Assembly (NCBI RefSeq): GCF_009870125.1 | Contig: NC_046683.1 | Span: 20,035,001 to 20,099,000 of the forward strand | Source: Drosophila pseudoobscura | Taxonomy: Eukaryota > Arthropoda > Insecta > Diptera > Drosophilidae | Length of the DNA: 64,000 nucleotides | Direction: 5' to 3' | Part shown: positions 35,501 through 47,000 of the stretch, in pieces | Layout: each line of letters starts with the position of its first letter | Numbering within the stretch: the first letter of the stretch is position 1 | Made by a program: the position numbers and the translations under genes | The notes under the pieces: generated by a model | Database searches by the model: none | Seen by the model: the letters and a program-made list of their open reading frames with translations, nothing else | What the model was told of the DNA's origin: nothing

Positions 35501-38500
35501 TGATACAGGCGGTGCCAGGGTGCCGTGCCTGTCGCTTCAACCAGATTCAATGAATCCAAGGAGGACCAGCACCCGAGCTAATTGTACGACTGGAGAGTGT
35601 TTGCCAGACAGAGTACTATTCGGACCTTTCAATTCAGCGGCGTTCAGTGGCTAAAACGATGCAACTTTTAGAGGATTCCAGATAAGTCTATCTACGAGTA
35701 TTCAGCAACAAATATAAAGCCCTATCTGAATAGATCTGAGCTCGGCAATGAGTGCAATGTACATACATTGTCGTATATGTCTGATGGCTTTGTAATTCTC
35801 GGGCATTCGCTTGTGCGTCGCGAACATCGAGCCTCAAGCGAGCGATGGGAGCGGTTATACTATCTTGTCTATTACTTATAGATATATTACTTATAGGTAA
35901 GTCCAGCCATCAATTTTTTGTGTGCTTAAATGTGGGGCAAGCCGACTTGATGATGTTTCAGCTTTTACGGCTTCTACTAGCAGAAAGTCGTAGGATATTC
36001 CTATGATTTGATCGTCACAGATGCCCGAATCGGAATGGGAAGTTGGCACATCATTTGATGAATGAGTGCATTCCCATTCGGAATGTGGGCCCTCAAGTTT
36101 GCTTCAAGCCCTCAGATGGGCCCTCAGATGGGAGTTTCAACTTGATTCGAGAGCTTCGCTTACTTGACCTCGGCCGACTGCCATCTATCGATAATTATCG
36201 ATAGCTGTGGCAAGCCATCAATCAATCGCAAGCGAATATTTCACGATACTTGTGTGTTTTCCAGTCGGTGGCAATTTGTGACGAAACGCAACAGCACCGA
36301 CTCACAAACACTTCGAGTTATTAACAAAGCAATTATTAATAACAATTTCAATTGTCTGCCGCTGCTCTGGTGGCATTGATGGCATTGGCTGTGAAAACGA
36401 GTCGTCGTGAATCACGCCGCGGCGTCCAATTTGCCACACGGCGGCCACAATCCCAATCACAATCACAATCCCAATCGCAATCACAATGGCAACAGCAACA
36501 CCAACATCAGCGACGGCGACACTGGGGCATACAACATATGTATATACATATGCGCGTTGTCGTATGACAATTAATTAAATTATAAACGAATGAATAGAAA
36601 AAGGGGCATAAATTCTGTCCAACATTTTTCCATCCATCGAGGAGTACGTATATTCCACTTTTTCTTTCTCTTTCATTGGCTGTGGCAGTGGCTGTGGCAG
36701 CCAGCAGCTTTCTTGGTGTCCAGCGCTGCCAGTCGGCATCTAAATGCGTTGCTAATAGCAAACAATTTCATTTATTTATTAGACGTTAGTTTCACTTTTC
36801 GAGCATTTCACTGCGACATTAAAATTTCACACACGACGCCAAACAGCAAACAAAACGCGAAAGTTGCCCCACGATGTTGCTGCTGTTGCTGCTGCTGTTG
36901 CTGCTTCGGCAGAGTGTGTGTGTGTGTGTGTGTGGAAATATTTAACTTTTAACTGCAGCCAGAGCCATTTATGTTTATGGCAATTAAAGAGATACTCGCA
37001 CAAAGACAACGCTCACGCCTGAGAATCAAATGGAAATGGAAATATGTGGCAGTGGCAGTGGCTGGGGCAGAGCCCACTGAAACTCTGAATGCTGAGTGCT
37101 GAATGCTTAATGCAAGTGATTGAAATTTATGCGGCAATCCAGATGATACGACACTGACGTATGGCCTGCCTTTGGATGAGTCGCGATGAGATGAGATCAG
37201 TTGTATGGCACTCCCCTGCATTTAGAATTCTCTTCCAACCAGACGGGCACCTCCGCACCCATGGTGCAGATCGGCAGATGTAACCACAACGAGAAAACAC
37301 CCTTCCGTGGGATACTCGGGGGAAACTAGGGAAATAAGTGGATCGTTGGGATCGTGGGGTGGATCCCTACAACTGGAGCCTCCAGATATTTCCACAGAGA
37401 TCCGCGATGTGCAAATCGCTGGAAGCTTCTCGTATCTAAGGAAAATTGTTCCCCAATCAAAGTGATACTTTCATTTATGTCAGCTTCATATGGAGCCAGC
37501 CGGTGCTCGTATTCGACAAGGCCCTTGACAGTTTTGCGCAATGCTTACCCCACCCCCACCTGCAGTGAGCCCCACGCCCCCCTCCCCACTCCCCACTCCC
37601 CACTCATGCGCAGACCTACTCCCACTCCCACTCCCACTCCCAGTCATACGTGCCAAGGTGACAATTGCAGCAAAACAAACAACCAACAAGAGACAAAAAC
37701 GAAACTCATTTGACAAAATGTTGCGTAAAATTGTCAAGTCAAACATACTCGTTTGGAGTGACCGATTTGGTCAGGAGAGGAGTTTTCGTGTGTGCCTGGG
37801 AGGGAGGGGGAGTGTGTGGCGCAAAGGCGGAGGTGCTTTTGCCACGGAGTGGGCGCGATTGCAAGTGAAAACTGACGACCCCAGCAAGTTGAAGGTTGCC
37901 CGCCCTGCCTGCTGCCCACGCACTCGCTGGGGATGGAAAATTGAATTTTCTTGGATGGAGGTGGAGGTGGAGGTGCTGATGGTGGTGGTGGCTCAGGCTT
38001 CCTACTTCCTTGTGGCAGGCATAGATACTCGTAGGTCTTATGTAAGTCCCGACCGCAGCAGCCAGAGCAGCCACAGCAGCAGGGAAAAATGATTTTACTG
38101 GTGGCATGCATGCGTGCACAGTGCCACGCCCGGTGCCGCCCTTTTCCACCATCCACCATCCACCATCCATAAGGCAACAAATTGCTGTGGCTGCTGTGGT
38201 TCATTGTGCAGCAATAGTTGGCTGGCGTATCTAGCAGATACTCCTCGCACAACGAGTATCTTGTGCCACGGAGTTTCGCATTGCAATTAAGCCCAGAGTT
38301 TCCGCATCTCTGACTGCCTCTGCCTCTGCCTCTGCCACTGATGATGATTATGATGAGCTGGTCATGCATGCCTATCCTATCCGCATAGACTCGTTCATAT
38401 ACTCGTAGATAGAGGTATTACATTGGCCAGGGCCTGGATGTGGGCCTGATCATCACTCTTGATGAGGCAAGCACAGGGCTGCTGCTGCTATCTGCCATCC

Positions 38501-40417
38501 GCTGTCGCTGTAGTCTCTCCCACTCTCTTTGTGGCACTTTTACTTTTCTTATTGTCAACAATTGCCTCTGCCTCGGAGGAAAGCAATACAGAAAGAAATA
38601 CAACTTTCCCAACATTACAGATTTGTCTCTTCTCCCTCTCCCTCTCTCTCTCTATCTCTCCCTGCTTCTTGCAACAAGCCAACAAGTCGCAATTGTTGTC
38701 GCTTTTATTGTTGTTTCTGTTGAATGGCTGCTACAGATCATAAATTTTCTTTTAATTTCGGTTTCGGTTTCTGTTTCTGTTCTTCAGTTTCTGCCGCTTT
38801 AGCGGTTGCTTTTTATGTTGCTCTTGCCTCCCTTATGGGATTAATTTTTTAATTAATTTACAAGATTTTTCCCCGAGTAAAAGTTGTAATATTTGTTGGC
38901 CATATTGTTGCCCCGTCTGTTGCTTCCTTTTTTGGTGTCCCACTGGCTTCTGGAAGAAGCCCCAATGCGGAGGAGGAGCCACCTGTGGAGTCTGTGCAAT
39001 CGGATACTCGGCCACGTGCAGGCGACACTCCAAATTGAATGCCAGAACAAGTTGCAGGTCTCCTCCTTCTGCTGACTGCTGGCTGCCGACGCCACGTGCA
39101 GGGACAAGTTTGTTGCCTAAGTCTTTCGTGTGCCACATTTGGGTACCCGTCCCAGTCCCAGTCCCAGTCCCAGCTGTCACTCCTCTGTGTGCGTGTGTGT
39201 GTGTGGTGACCCAAACAAACATCCGTTTCCTGGCAAATGCCACACCCTGCTCCCCCAGCATTCTCTTCACCTGATTTCTGCCGCATATCCCACGAAACAA
39301 TTAACCAGCGCCCAAGCACTTGACTTTTCGCTGAAACTGGAACTCAAAGTGGAACTCGGACTGGGGACTGGGGACTGGGACTGGGACTGAGCTCTGGACT
39401 GAGGACAGTTGAACATTGAATGCTCTTTCTGGGTTTTTTTTTGTTTTTTTTTGTTGGTTTATTGGCGTGGGAAAAATGCCAAAGTCACTGGACAAGAAAT
39501 ATAATTCAAAAGTCGTCGGTCGCTTTTGTTTCGAACCAGAACCGGAAATCAAAAAACCAACAAAAAATGTGTATGCAAAAATAATAAAAATTAAATGCGA
39601 AGAAACAAATGAATTCTCTTTTGGGTGTGCCCCACACACACACACGCACACACACGCAAACGCACACGAAAATGGGTGAGTGATGAAAATGGGGACCGGC
39701 GGCACCCCAGCGCCAGCAACAAGGGGAAAGAGGGAGGCACAAGAGGGGCAGAAAGTGGGATCGGATCAGCAGCAGCAAACAAGAACGAGAGAAACAATTT
39801 CTGTTTGCTCTTGCTCTGTGTGCCGTTGGATACCCTGAGAAGAGGGTATGCACAACATTTTAGGTGCCATGTGCCATGGGATCTTTGGGTGGGCTTATCC
39901 GATAGCTGATCTATGCAAAGCTTGGTGGGACTTTGAAGATTTGGAATCCGAAATGACCGAAGAGTCCGAAGATATTTAGCTAACAATGCACTAGAGCCTC
40001 CCTCACATGTTGTGTGGGTATCCGAAAAAAAATGTTCCCACATGTCAAGGCCGAGTCGAGTGACGGTGAGGAACAAGCAACGAATCGAAAGGTCATCGGA
40101 GCCTAAGCACCATGAGACTTTCCGAAGAGCCGCCGTAAGACAAAAGACATGGAGGTTTCACTTAACGTCATTTAGCGAGTGTATGCAGATAGGATGCCTC
40201 ATGGGTCCCACCACCCCACAGATAATCAGAATCACCCCTGGCGAGGGAAGGGTATGCACCCTTCGGTATTCCTATTCCCACAGAATTTCTCGCTTGTTTT
40301 CTTAGTCTTTCGCTTGACACACTCACCTATATTCTGCGCCTGCGCCTGCGCCAAAGCCGACGCCACCGCCACCGCCAGAGCCAGCGGCAGAAGCAGCTGC
40401 CACTGCGTTCGTTGCAT
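18535..40417 (-). CDS. Selectin-like transmembrane protein (C-type lectin, fucolectin and sushi domains; furrowed/CG9095 family)
   Basis: A spliced gene of ten coding exons in the long form: 40417-40327, 26989-26813, 24649-24437, 23415-22597, 22529-22350, 22236-21841, 21770-21287, 19176-19075, 18992-18834 and 18769-18535. Every junction is GT-AG and the total of 2,856 nt gives 951 residues plus stop. Domains: signal peptide 1-27; sushi 34-89; FTP/fucolectin-type 91-232; C-type lectin about 240-373; sushi 378-432, 435-493 and 496-555; Ser/Thr/Pro-rich stalk; transmembrane helix about 758-784; basic, His/Gly-rich cytoplasmic tail. In Drosophila this set occurs in furrowed (bristle and eye development, planar polarity) and its paralogue CG9095. 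Furrowed, as I recall, has about ten sushi repeats, so four here lean to the CG9095-type member. Family certain, orthologue not. Confidence 0.88.
18834..18992 (-). CDS. Selectin-like gene, exon 10 (long tail)
   Basis: The acceptor is TTGCAG|G and the donor GACAG|GTAAGT, phase 2 at both ends. It encodes 53 residues: YYRQAWENLHESASKN, then ALRRKETLDPPS and repeated RSRDNLRDN / RSRENLDR. The repeated R-S-R-x-N-L pattern offers several basophilic kinase-type Ser sites. No known binding motif was identified. Confidence 0.8.
19075..19176 (-). CDS. Selectin-like gene, exon 9 (long tail)
   Basis: The acceptor is TAAACAG|A and the donor AACAG|GTGAGA, phase 2 at both ends. It encodes 34 residues including NRTTQHYRHRASPD and VASFDSSTSGSRNG. 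It is a short symmetric cytoplasmic exon that can be skipped without changing frame. Confidence 0.78.
19955..19994. repeat. TGAC microsatellite
   Basis: About ten tandem TGAC units lie in the intron between exons 9 and 8. They create a spurious Ser/Gln-rich minus-strand frame that is not coding. Confidence 0.9.
20236..20740 (-). CDS. Selectin-like gene, alternative terminal exon 8: His/Gln-rich tail
   Basis: The acceptor is CCGAACAG|C at 20,741, and the exon reads in frame from the phase-2 junction of exon 7: SKRRHLAKHLTAY, a His-rich run, a poly-Gln run (CTG tract on the plus strand), then ARQVPHQRTATVGGIPR and a Tyr/Gly-rich end GYGFGYGS. It stops at the TGA at 20,236-20,238. Joined to exons 1-7 it gives 954 residues. 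The non-repetitive half looks coding, with codon use and composition unlike the nearby intron. An internal donor leading on to exon 9 cannot be excluded. Confidence 0.65.
20601..20647. repeat. CTG/CAG tract encoding poly-Gln
   Basis: About fifteen CTG units with one TTG interruption on the plus strand encode the Gln run of the alternative tail exon on the minus strand. Length is expected to vary between individuals. Confidence 0.85.
20933..20988. repeat. TG then GA dinucleotide repeats
   Basis: A TG run (20,933-20,953) and a GA run (20,962-20,988) are separated by GGATCCCA, in the intron upstream of alternative exon 8. Confidence 0.9.
21287..21770 (-). CDS. Selectin-like gene, exon 7: stalk and transmembrane helix
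   Basis: The acceptor is CTACAG|CC and the donor CGAAG|GTGAGT. The exon leaves phase 2, unlike the phase-1 ectodomain exons. Residues 626-757 are Pro/Thr/Asn-rich. Residues 758-784 (LGAIVALGAFGGFVFLAAVI and TTIVILV) are a single membrane-spanning helix, followed by Arg-Arg as a stop-transfer signal. Both alternative tails can be spliced to this exon in frame. Confidence 0.88.
21841..22236 (-). CDS. Selectin-like gene, exon 6: sushi domain 4 and start of stalk
   Basis: The acceptor is ATTCAG|TT and the donor GAAT|GTGAGT, phase 1. Residues 494-555 form the last sushi module (VECDTLPGNYYN, ISCPQGYRMEG, LSCLASGQW, LPRCIKL). About 70 Ser/Thr/Pro-rich residues follow, including a poly-Ser run, a probable O-glycosylated stalk. 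Confidence 0.87.
22350..22529 (-). CDS. Selectin-like gene, exon 5: sushi domain 3
   Basis: The acceptor is CTTAG|AT and the donor GAGA|GTAAGT, phase 1. Exactly one sushi module (residues 434-493) carries IECGLPASIAHG, VKYSCEEGYEMIG, ALLTCDFDERW and PPPRCE. A one-module, phase 1-1 exon is the standard unit for sushi duplication. Confidence 0.88.
22597..23415 (-). CDS. Selectin-like gene, exon 4: end of FTP domain, C-type lectin, sushi domain 2
   Basis: The acceptor is TTGCAG|GC and the donor AAGT|GTAAGT, phase 1 at both ends, for residues 161-433. The first 72 residues finish the FTP fold (VVRVGNNRPDLG, GAFVSVHLEN, LSICEAFVY). The C-type lectin domain follows: GKCYIFYN at 256-263, the WIGL-like YWMGA at 311-315, DEDCARF at 344-350, WSDTNC at 358-363 and a final Cys at 371. 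Neither an EPN nor a QPD sugar-selectivity motif is present where one is expected, before WSD. Residues 378-432 form a further sushi module with an NST glycosylation site. Confidence 0.88.
23416..26812 (-). other. Introns 2 and 3 of the selectin-like gene
   Basis: Intron 2 (24,650-26,812) and intron 3 (23,416-24,436) contain microsatellites: ATGGCG at 23,578-23,608, GA at 26,555-26,584 and (GAGTCT)n-like at 25,262-25,285. No coding exon was recognised beyond exon 3 between them. Confidence 0.6.
24437..24649 (-). CDS. Selectin-like gene, exon 3: first half of fucolectin-type (FTP) domain
   Basis: The acceptor is TACAG|TT and the donor TGCG|GTAAGT, phase 1. Residues 90-160 begin VLNVAAGKAPMQIS and include AIDGSTSAFF and SPWWYVNLLEPY. 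This is the A-x-DG and PWW-x-V-x-L pattern of eel-fucolectin/pentraxin-like F5/8-type beta-sandwich domains, which bind fucose in some proteins. The rest of the domain is in exon 4. Confidence 0.85.
26813..26989 (-). CDS. Selectin-like gene, exon 2: sushi domain 1
   Basis: The acceptor is TTTTAG|AT and the donor TGCG|GTGAGT, phase 1 at both ends. It encodes residues 31-89, a complete sushi/CCP module with four cysteines (CSFPGSP, YSCERGFELLG, RRVCDKGQW, IPFC) and the usual Gly and Trp. One N-glycosylation site (NLT) is present. Confidence 0.88.
35075..35106. repeat. C homopolymer followed by CT repeat
   Basis: A run of about 17 C residues passes directly into a CT dinucleotide run. Assembly errors are common at such tracts. 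Confidence 0.9.
36185..36204. promoter_or_regulatory. Perfect 20-bp palindrome with two DRE (TATCGATA) motifs
   Basis: The sequence CTATCGATAATTATCGATAG is its own reverse complement and contains two TATCGATA octamers. DREF binds TATCGATA and BEAF-32 binds clustered CGATA, so this is a candidate intronic insulator or housekeeping-type promoter element. No adjacent gene start was identified. Confidence 0.5.
40327..40417 (-). CDS. Selectin-like gene, coding exon 1: signal peptide
   Basis: ATG at 40,417 is in a good context (CAAACCATGC). It is preferred over an upstream in-frame GTG. The 30 codons encode a short basic N-region, a hydrophobic core (LLLPLALAVAVASALA) and a QAQAQNI tail, a clear signal peptide. 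The donor G|GTGAGT at 40,326 leaves phase 1. The acceptor at 26,990 completes a GAT codon, so the mature protein continues DADCSFPGSP. Confidence 0.85.
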
Positions 40418-41067
40418 GGTTTGCTCTCTCTCGCTCACACCTGCTGCGGGGGATCGATCTCGTTCGTCTCTTTTTCGGTTGATTCTGGTTGATTCTGGTT
40501 GTTGATGTTGCTGCTGTTGCTACTCTATATGTTGCACTCTTTTCTTCTTCTTTTGTTTTCTAGCACTTGCTGCGAGTTGTCGACTGTTGTTTGTTGCTTG
40601 GGCTCCACATGCCAACAGGTGCTTTTGGCCTGGTCAAAATGTGTGTCAGCCACCCAACTGGTGGCAACTGGTTCTATCCTTCGCCTTCTTCCGATTGTGC
40701 CCCAGCGAGCAACAACCAAAATGCACAAAAACAAAAAAAAAATCCACACACACACACGGATACACGGACACACGGAAGAGCGAGATGGAGGCCGAAAGTT
40801 TGAGCACACACCGATAGCAGAACCGTTAGAGGAGAGGCACTCGGTCAAAAACTTAACAAAATAACGTAAAAAAAATAGCTGAATATTTTTGTTGGATTAC
40901 GCGCCACGCTTATCCGCCGCATGAACCGTTCGCTGGAAGCTCTGCAGAAGAACTCAAGAGTCTTTCGTTTCGTTTCGTTTCGTTTGGCTTGGCTTGGCTT
41001 GGCGTTTCTTTCACTTTTCACATTGGTCGTGCGCTCTCTCGCCCGCTCTCTCTTGCCAGCTAGATCG

Positions 41068-41092
41068 CTCTCTCTCTCTCTCTCTCTCTCTG
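41068..41092. repeat. CT (GAGA on minus strand) repeat upstream of exon 1
   Basis: A GAGAG run on the minus strand lies about 650 bp upstream of the start codon, near other GAGAGAG clusters (40,430 and 41,035-41,055). GAGA-factor sites of this kind are common near Drosophila promoters. A transcription start is not identified. Confidence 0.7.
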
Positions 41093-44000
41093 CAAGTCTC
41101 GCTTACTCTTTTTTTTTGGGGCTCGAGTCGAAGAAGTCAAACCGTCTGTCGCCTTGTGCAGCTCGAAAGCAACTGAAAGTTTGCGACGTCGCGCTGTGCG
41201 TCTTGTAAGCCGCCTGTAAGCTGCTTGCCTGCTGTCTCTGTCGCTGCCGACGTTGCTGCTGCTGCCGTCGTTGCTGCTGCTGCTTGCTGTGGTATGGTAT
41301 GTACATACATGTAAGTGGGGTGGTAGGGGACCTGCATGCGTGTCGGCCGAGCAGCACTTGCTGCCGCTGCCGCTGCACTTTTGGCAAGTGCCAAGTTCTG
41401 CCGAGTCGCTGCCTCTGTCTCTGCCTCTGCCTCTGCTTAGCCTCTGTGCGCGCCGCTCTGCCCCTCCGGCAGACTGGCAGGGCGTGCTGATCAATGGGCG
41501 GGCTTTGGCGGAGAGGGGCCTCGGCTTGGGCCATCATCATCTTCGTCTTCTCTAAAACGGTAATAACAACTAATACAGGTTATGCAACTGTAACTTTGTG
41601 CGTCTCTGCAGCTCGCTCTCTCACTATCCCCCGTCTCTTTCCGATTGGACCAATTTAGAAGAATTCCTCTCGTTCGACTGCGACTGAATTACCTGCTTCT
41701 GCTGGACAGGGACCAGGGACCAGGGACAGTGCAAAAACTACAACCAGCATCAGCCACGAGCACAACGTTGCACAATGTTGCAGCATTTGCATGCCACACG
41801 AATGGGGGGAAATGGGAAATGGGAGAAGTAAGCCAAATGGTCAGCAAATTGGAGCAGCATCAATGCTGGCGGGGAGTCCAGTCCATCCAGCCAGCGCATT
41901 CCATACCCCGCTATTCTTGTGTCTCTTTCTGTTTGTGTGTGTGTGTGTGTGTGTGACACATGTGGGGTACTCGTACATGCAAAATGGCCCAGTCGTATGC
42001 CACTGAGATATTTTCTCTGGCCATGATCAGCCAATGAAGAACTAAAAAAGGAGGAAGATTGCAGCAAAGGTGAAGTTTTTGTGGCAGGATTCCTGCAGGA
42101 AATACAAATATAAGACATATCCTGAGGGTTACTCGATGAAAATCGGTTACCGATTAATGCATACAATCCTCCACCTCTTCCCTTTTTTGGGGCTTCATCA
42201 ACTCTAAAACAAGGAAATACATAATCAGCTAACTTCTGATCAACTTGATTTCCATGCCATCGTATTTGTTTGCTCATTTGCTGATCTCTGACCTCTGGAG
42301 CCTGTAGGCCAAATCGATTGCCCCTGGAGGGGGATCGCCAAGTGGCGACATTGTTGCCTTGATGGCCCCGCGGGCCTCTAAAGTGTTCAGTCATGTCATA
42401 AGATTTCGAGTTCATGGATTGATCGATCAATGTTCGATATTCGCTTGGCGAATCTCAATCTTTCTCGCTCTTTTGCTTCCTCCCCCACTTCCCCCCAGTG
42501 CCCCACTCGAACGGTTAGCTAACAACAACAGGTTGCTTTGTGGCAACATTTAATTGGAAAATCGCTGGTGCAAGTGGCTGCCACTGCCTCTGCCTCTGCC
42601 GGGTGGCAGTGCCAGTGCCAGTTCCAGTGCTGGTGCTGGTGGTTAGGATGGGTGGCTGATGCCCGATGCCCGATGCCCGGTGGCCGATGGCTGGGCTTGC
42701 TCTTGAAGCTGCTCCATGCCGGTCGCGCCCATTGTTCCGCTTTGTTGGGCAGACAGGCGGCATATCGCCAGATCGGCAGATCGGCAGCAAGTACTCGTAC
42801 AACTGGCCACAGCGGCCACAGCGGCCACGTGCGGACTCCTCCGCCAACGACGCCCACCACTGACCAGTGTGGAGTGACCACAACAAGGAAATCAACTCAG
42901 CCCACCAGAGAGGGGCCCCGCAAGGTGGATAGATAGAGAGAGAGAGAGAGAGAGGGGGAGCTTGGAGAATTGGGGACGCAGCCAAGCAAAGCGAATTGCT
43001 GCATCTGGAGCTGCTTTTGCTGTTGCTGTTGCTGTTGTTGCTGCTGCTGTTCTAACAGAGCCCCCCCACCCCCTCTGCCAATCGCGGACCAACCCATCAA
43101 ATTCCATCTAACCCAACCAACCCAACCCATTTTACTCCATTCTTTCTCCTCCCATCCCATCCCATCCCATTCCATTCCATCCCAGCCCATCCTATCCATT
43201 CCCAACCCATCCCGTTTTAGCCTCGCTTCATTTTCCATTTAGTGCTTTATTATTTTTAATTTCCAGCTCATGCCTCCCGAGATTAATGTTCTGAGTCGCT
43301 GCTGCCGTTGGGCTCCCTTCATCCATCCCCAGCTTGGGGCAAGGCCCAAAGAAATGCTCCAGTTCGAAGGAAATGCTCATCTAAGCATTTCTTTGGACCG
43401 AAATCCATTGTTCCAGGCGAAGCGTTAATAGATTGACTCGTCTTTCTGTGCGTTGGAAGAGTCGATCTAGTTCTGATCTGCTGATGCGATTTTGATGAGG
43501 ATGATGACAAATACAAATATTCATTAGTATGGGACTAAATTATCACAATAATTGAGGCTTCTGGGGACATCATTAATATGGCCACTATTCTTCGACGGAG
43601 GAATGAAGTGAGGATGAATCAGTGGCACATTCAATGCACTCGAAAGAGTACTAGCTTCCATATATTGCACATATCTCCATCGTATCCAATTTTAAATTAC
43701 ATTCTGGTGTCTACCAAACAATTTCGTAATGCTTGCAGGCCAGCAAAAGTCTCGATGATCCATCGAATAGTTGCACATCTCTCCCGAAAAATTAGATAAC
43801 TTTCCTCTAGTAATTTCCTTTCTTTCCTTTCGTTTCCTTTCCTTTGCTTCCCTCCTTTGGTGGTTTTTGGATAGTTAGTGGGTTGCCAAACCGACCGTTT
43901 CCGAGCCAAGTGGAAAGAGGTAAGCGTTGGGAGGGGGCGGCGAGGCAGGTGTAGTTATGGTTGCGCAATGGGCGCCCACAGAAAGTGACTGACTGCACTT

Positions 44001-47000
44001 GGAGTTGGAGTTAGAGCGGCACAGGTTGGGGGCAGGGCCCACCACTGGCCCACAGCCCACGGCCCACAGCCCCGGTGCAGGGATTGCTATCCCTAGCTGT
44101 TTGCAAACTGATTGCAAAAAGGGGCAGACTCTAGATGGGGCAAAGTGAAATGTGTGTGCGCCAGGGCTTACATGAAACGAAAGTAAAAATCTTGTCTTTT
44201 GTCTGTGCCAACATGAGCAGCGTTTTCAATATACCTAGTACATAGGTACACATACCCGCCGTACCCGTACTTATGGGCTATACCCCCTGGCTACTGGCTA
44301 CTGGCTGATGGCTGCTCCTCTGAAAAGTGGAGAGCTCTTTTGTTGCGTTTTTGATATTTGCAATCATTTCATTTTCGGACACTAATGACGATGATGAATG
44401 CAACAACAGCCGACTGGAATTGTATGTCCAGAGTGGAGCAGAGAGAATTCAGAGCTTACATAAGCCACCGCCACCACCGTCAACGACTGTGTGACAGCAA
44501 CCACCATAAACATTGCAGAAACAAAGAGAAAAAAGAGGAGAAAAAATAAAGCAATTGAGGCAGCCAGAGAGGGCAGCCCCTGCTTCTGCCTTAGCCTCTG
44601 CCTCTGCCTCAGTCGCAGCCTCAAGTAGATCAGGTCGCCTCCGACTCCGACTCCGTCTCCGTCTCCGCTGGACAAGTCGCCGGCGTTGATTGTGTCACCC
44701 TAATGGAGCAACCGCACGGCTCATTTGGACCAGAGACCCCACGAGAAAGAACGAGAGCTCCGATCGAGACTCCGACTAGAAGATACCTGCTAAAGAATTA
44801 GAGATCTGTTGAGCTTTTCAACTTTTCAAAATGGGATCCTCAAAATGGATGTCCCTAAAAAGCTGCATAAAAAGGGTATTTTCAACAGCCGCAATGTACG
44901 ATCGGAAAAGCGTGTTCATCGTAGTATTTAGCCTTGGGTTTCGGGACTACAAGGTATGCAAATGCTATAGAGATGGCGTGTTATATGTGACGCTGGAAAA
45001 CAATAATTTGTAGCACTTGTAGAGCGCTCGGAGAGCGGCTTGGTCTGATCTGGTTCGCCCTGTGGCTGACCTGTGGCATGGCATGGCCCTAATCATTCCA
45101 TAGGAAGCCAAGTTCGTTGCCAGAGTCTTTTGTTTCTCTTAAAGAGAGAGAGAGAGAGAGAGAGAGAGGGACAGAGAGTGATCAGAAGGAGAGATATTTG
45201 CATTTAATTATTCCACACATTCACACACACACACACACATACACACACCCACGCAAAATAAAAGTTGAAATTTCCCATTTCCCATTTGAGTATTCTAAGC
45301 ACGCCATCGCCGTTCAGTTTGCCAATTTGACAATTTTATTGATGGCCACACGTTACGTGCCCATTGGCCACTGCACGCACAATGTTCATCGCATCGGCTC
45401 CGAAGAAAACCAACCTCGAACTTTCATTTTGATAATGATAATTTAATGAAGAGAAGTGCCGGATCGAGTCGAGAGACGAGATGAGACGCATCCAACGAAT
45501 TTGTGATACTTTTTTTTTTGAGGGAAATGGGCATTTTCAAGATGAAGATAGGGCACATAGCATTTGCTATAAGAACCCTCCAGATGCCTGTCAATGGCCA
45601 TGGACACACAATCAAAGTGATATCACCTCTCTGCGCTCAATTTACCGAGTACGGAGCACACTCATGCCCCACTCAGGGGGGGCAGACCCCCACTCGCCGC
45701 TCTATAGACAGAAGTGGATATCAATTTCATTTAGAAATTCTTCCGAAAATTCTTTTATGGCCTGGCCTTTTATTGAATGGCTATGTGGGTCTCCATTGAG
45801 CTTCACTTTCGATCGGCGGCTGCCTGTATCGCCCTGTTGTGGCCTTTGTTGCTGTTGTTTCTGCTGTTTCTGTTGTTGTTTGGGGCAGAAGTAACGCCTC
45901 GTTAGGCTGCTAAGCGTTGCCCATCAGCGGCCGTGGCAATGGCAGCGGCAGCGGCAGGTGAAATATTGGCTGACAACACCTGAGGAGGGCCCGAAAAGAA
46001 CCCGAATCAGAGGCTAACTGTTTGCTCAGTTGGCTGGCTGCCTGCCCGGCCAATTAACGCATTCCAAGTCGAGTTTCCCCCGGCCCTCGGCCCTCTTTCC
46101 CCTGCCTTCATGGCTGCCTGAAGAGAGCGCGAGAAATATGCAAATACATTTCTGTGGCCTGGGCTTCCCGAATTCTGATTATGGCTGTGCCGAAAAGTTT
46201 CTAAAAAACATATTCAATTTTTGAGTCTGCTTCGGCTCCGGCTCTGGCTTTGGCTTCTTTGGGAGGTCAATAGACGACAGTCCAAGGCAGGGCAGGCCAA
46301 GTCCAGCAATTTCTGTGTCAATCATTTATTTTAGGAGTTGGAATCGGAATGGGAATCGAACTAAACGAGGTCGGGAGAAAGTCACTGCAGCGGCGGCAAA
46401 AAAAAACACTTGTCGCTGCTTGCTAAATTGACTGAAATTATGATTAGTTGCTGCTGCTGCGGCTGCTGCTGCTGCTGCTGCTGCGGCTGCGGCCCCGACT
46501 TGGACTGCTGCTGCGAGGATTGCAGGTTGTCAGCGAATCGAGACGTGTGACGATTGGCCTGAAAGTGCAGTCAGTGCAGCCGAAATCGGGGCTCGACTTG
46601 GCTTGGATTTGGCTTTAACTTTGGCTGCAGAGGCAAGTGCAGCAGCCGCACATTTCCGCATCGCAACGCAACAAAAGCGGCGGCACCGGCAGTGGCACCA
46701 GCAGAAAGAGCAGCAACGTGAAAGCGATGGAGATGGAGATCTGCCACAAGGTCAGCCAGCTGACAATTGGAGATGTGTCAATTGAGACGCCTGCCTGGCC
46801 AAAAGACCGTGGCTGGGAGCGGGAAAAAACCAAATAACAATGACAGCACCAGCACCAGCAGCGACAGAAAGAGCGACACAAACAGCGGCAACAATGGCTG
46901 CAACTGCAACACTTATCACTCAAGAAATCAATAAAAGCCTGGAAAATATGAGTTAACTGGCAAAAACGAACTGGGCTTGCCCTTACAGCCAGTTGCAATG

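Larger units (their letters stand above)
27000..40320 (-). other. Intron 1 of the selectin-like gene (about 13.3 kb)
   Basis: No nested gene, RNA gene or intact mobile element was recognised. The intron is rich in short tandem repeats: CGACT at 27,898-27,920, GTATTC at about 30,135-30,190, GAGCCA at 34,740-34,800, C17 then CT at 35,075-35,106, and TG at 36,913-36,934. Many open frames across it come from repeats and show no splice-consistent or conserved structure. A perfect DRE/BEAF-type palindrome lies at 36,185-36,204. Regulatory elements are likely but cannot be placed. Confidence 0.6.

Noticed and set aside
29535..35654. Many 60-220 codon frames in intron 1
   Set aside because: They consist of microsatellite translations (Ser-Arg, Pro-Ala and Asp-Met runs) without start context, splice logic or family resemblance.
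40236..40438. Upstream GTG start and read-through past 40,327 for exon 1
   Set aside because: The ATG at 40,417 has a good context and gives a standard signal peptide. Beyond 40,327 the frame enters the intron through a consensus donor.
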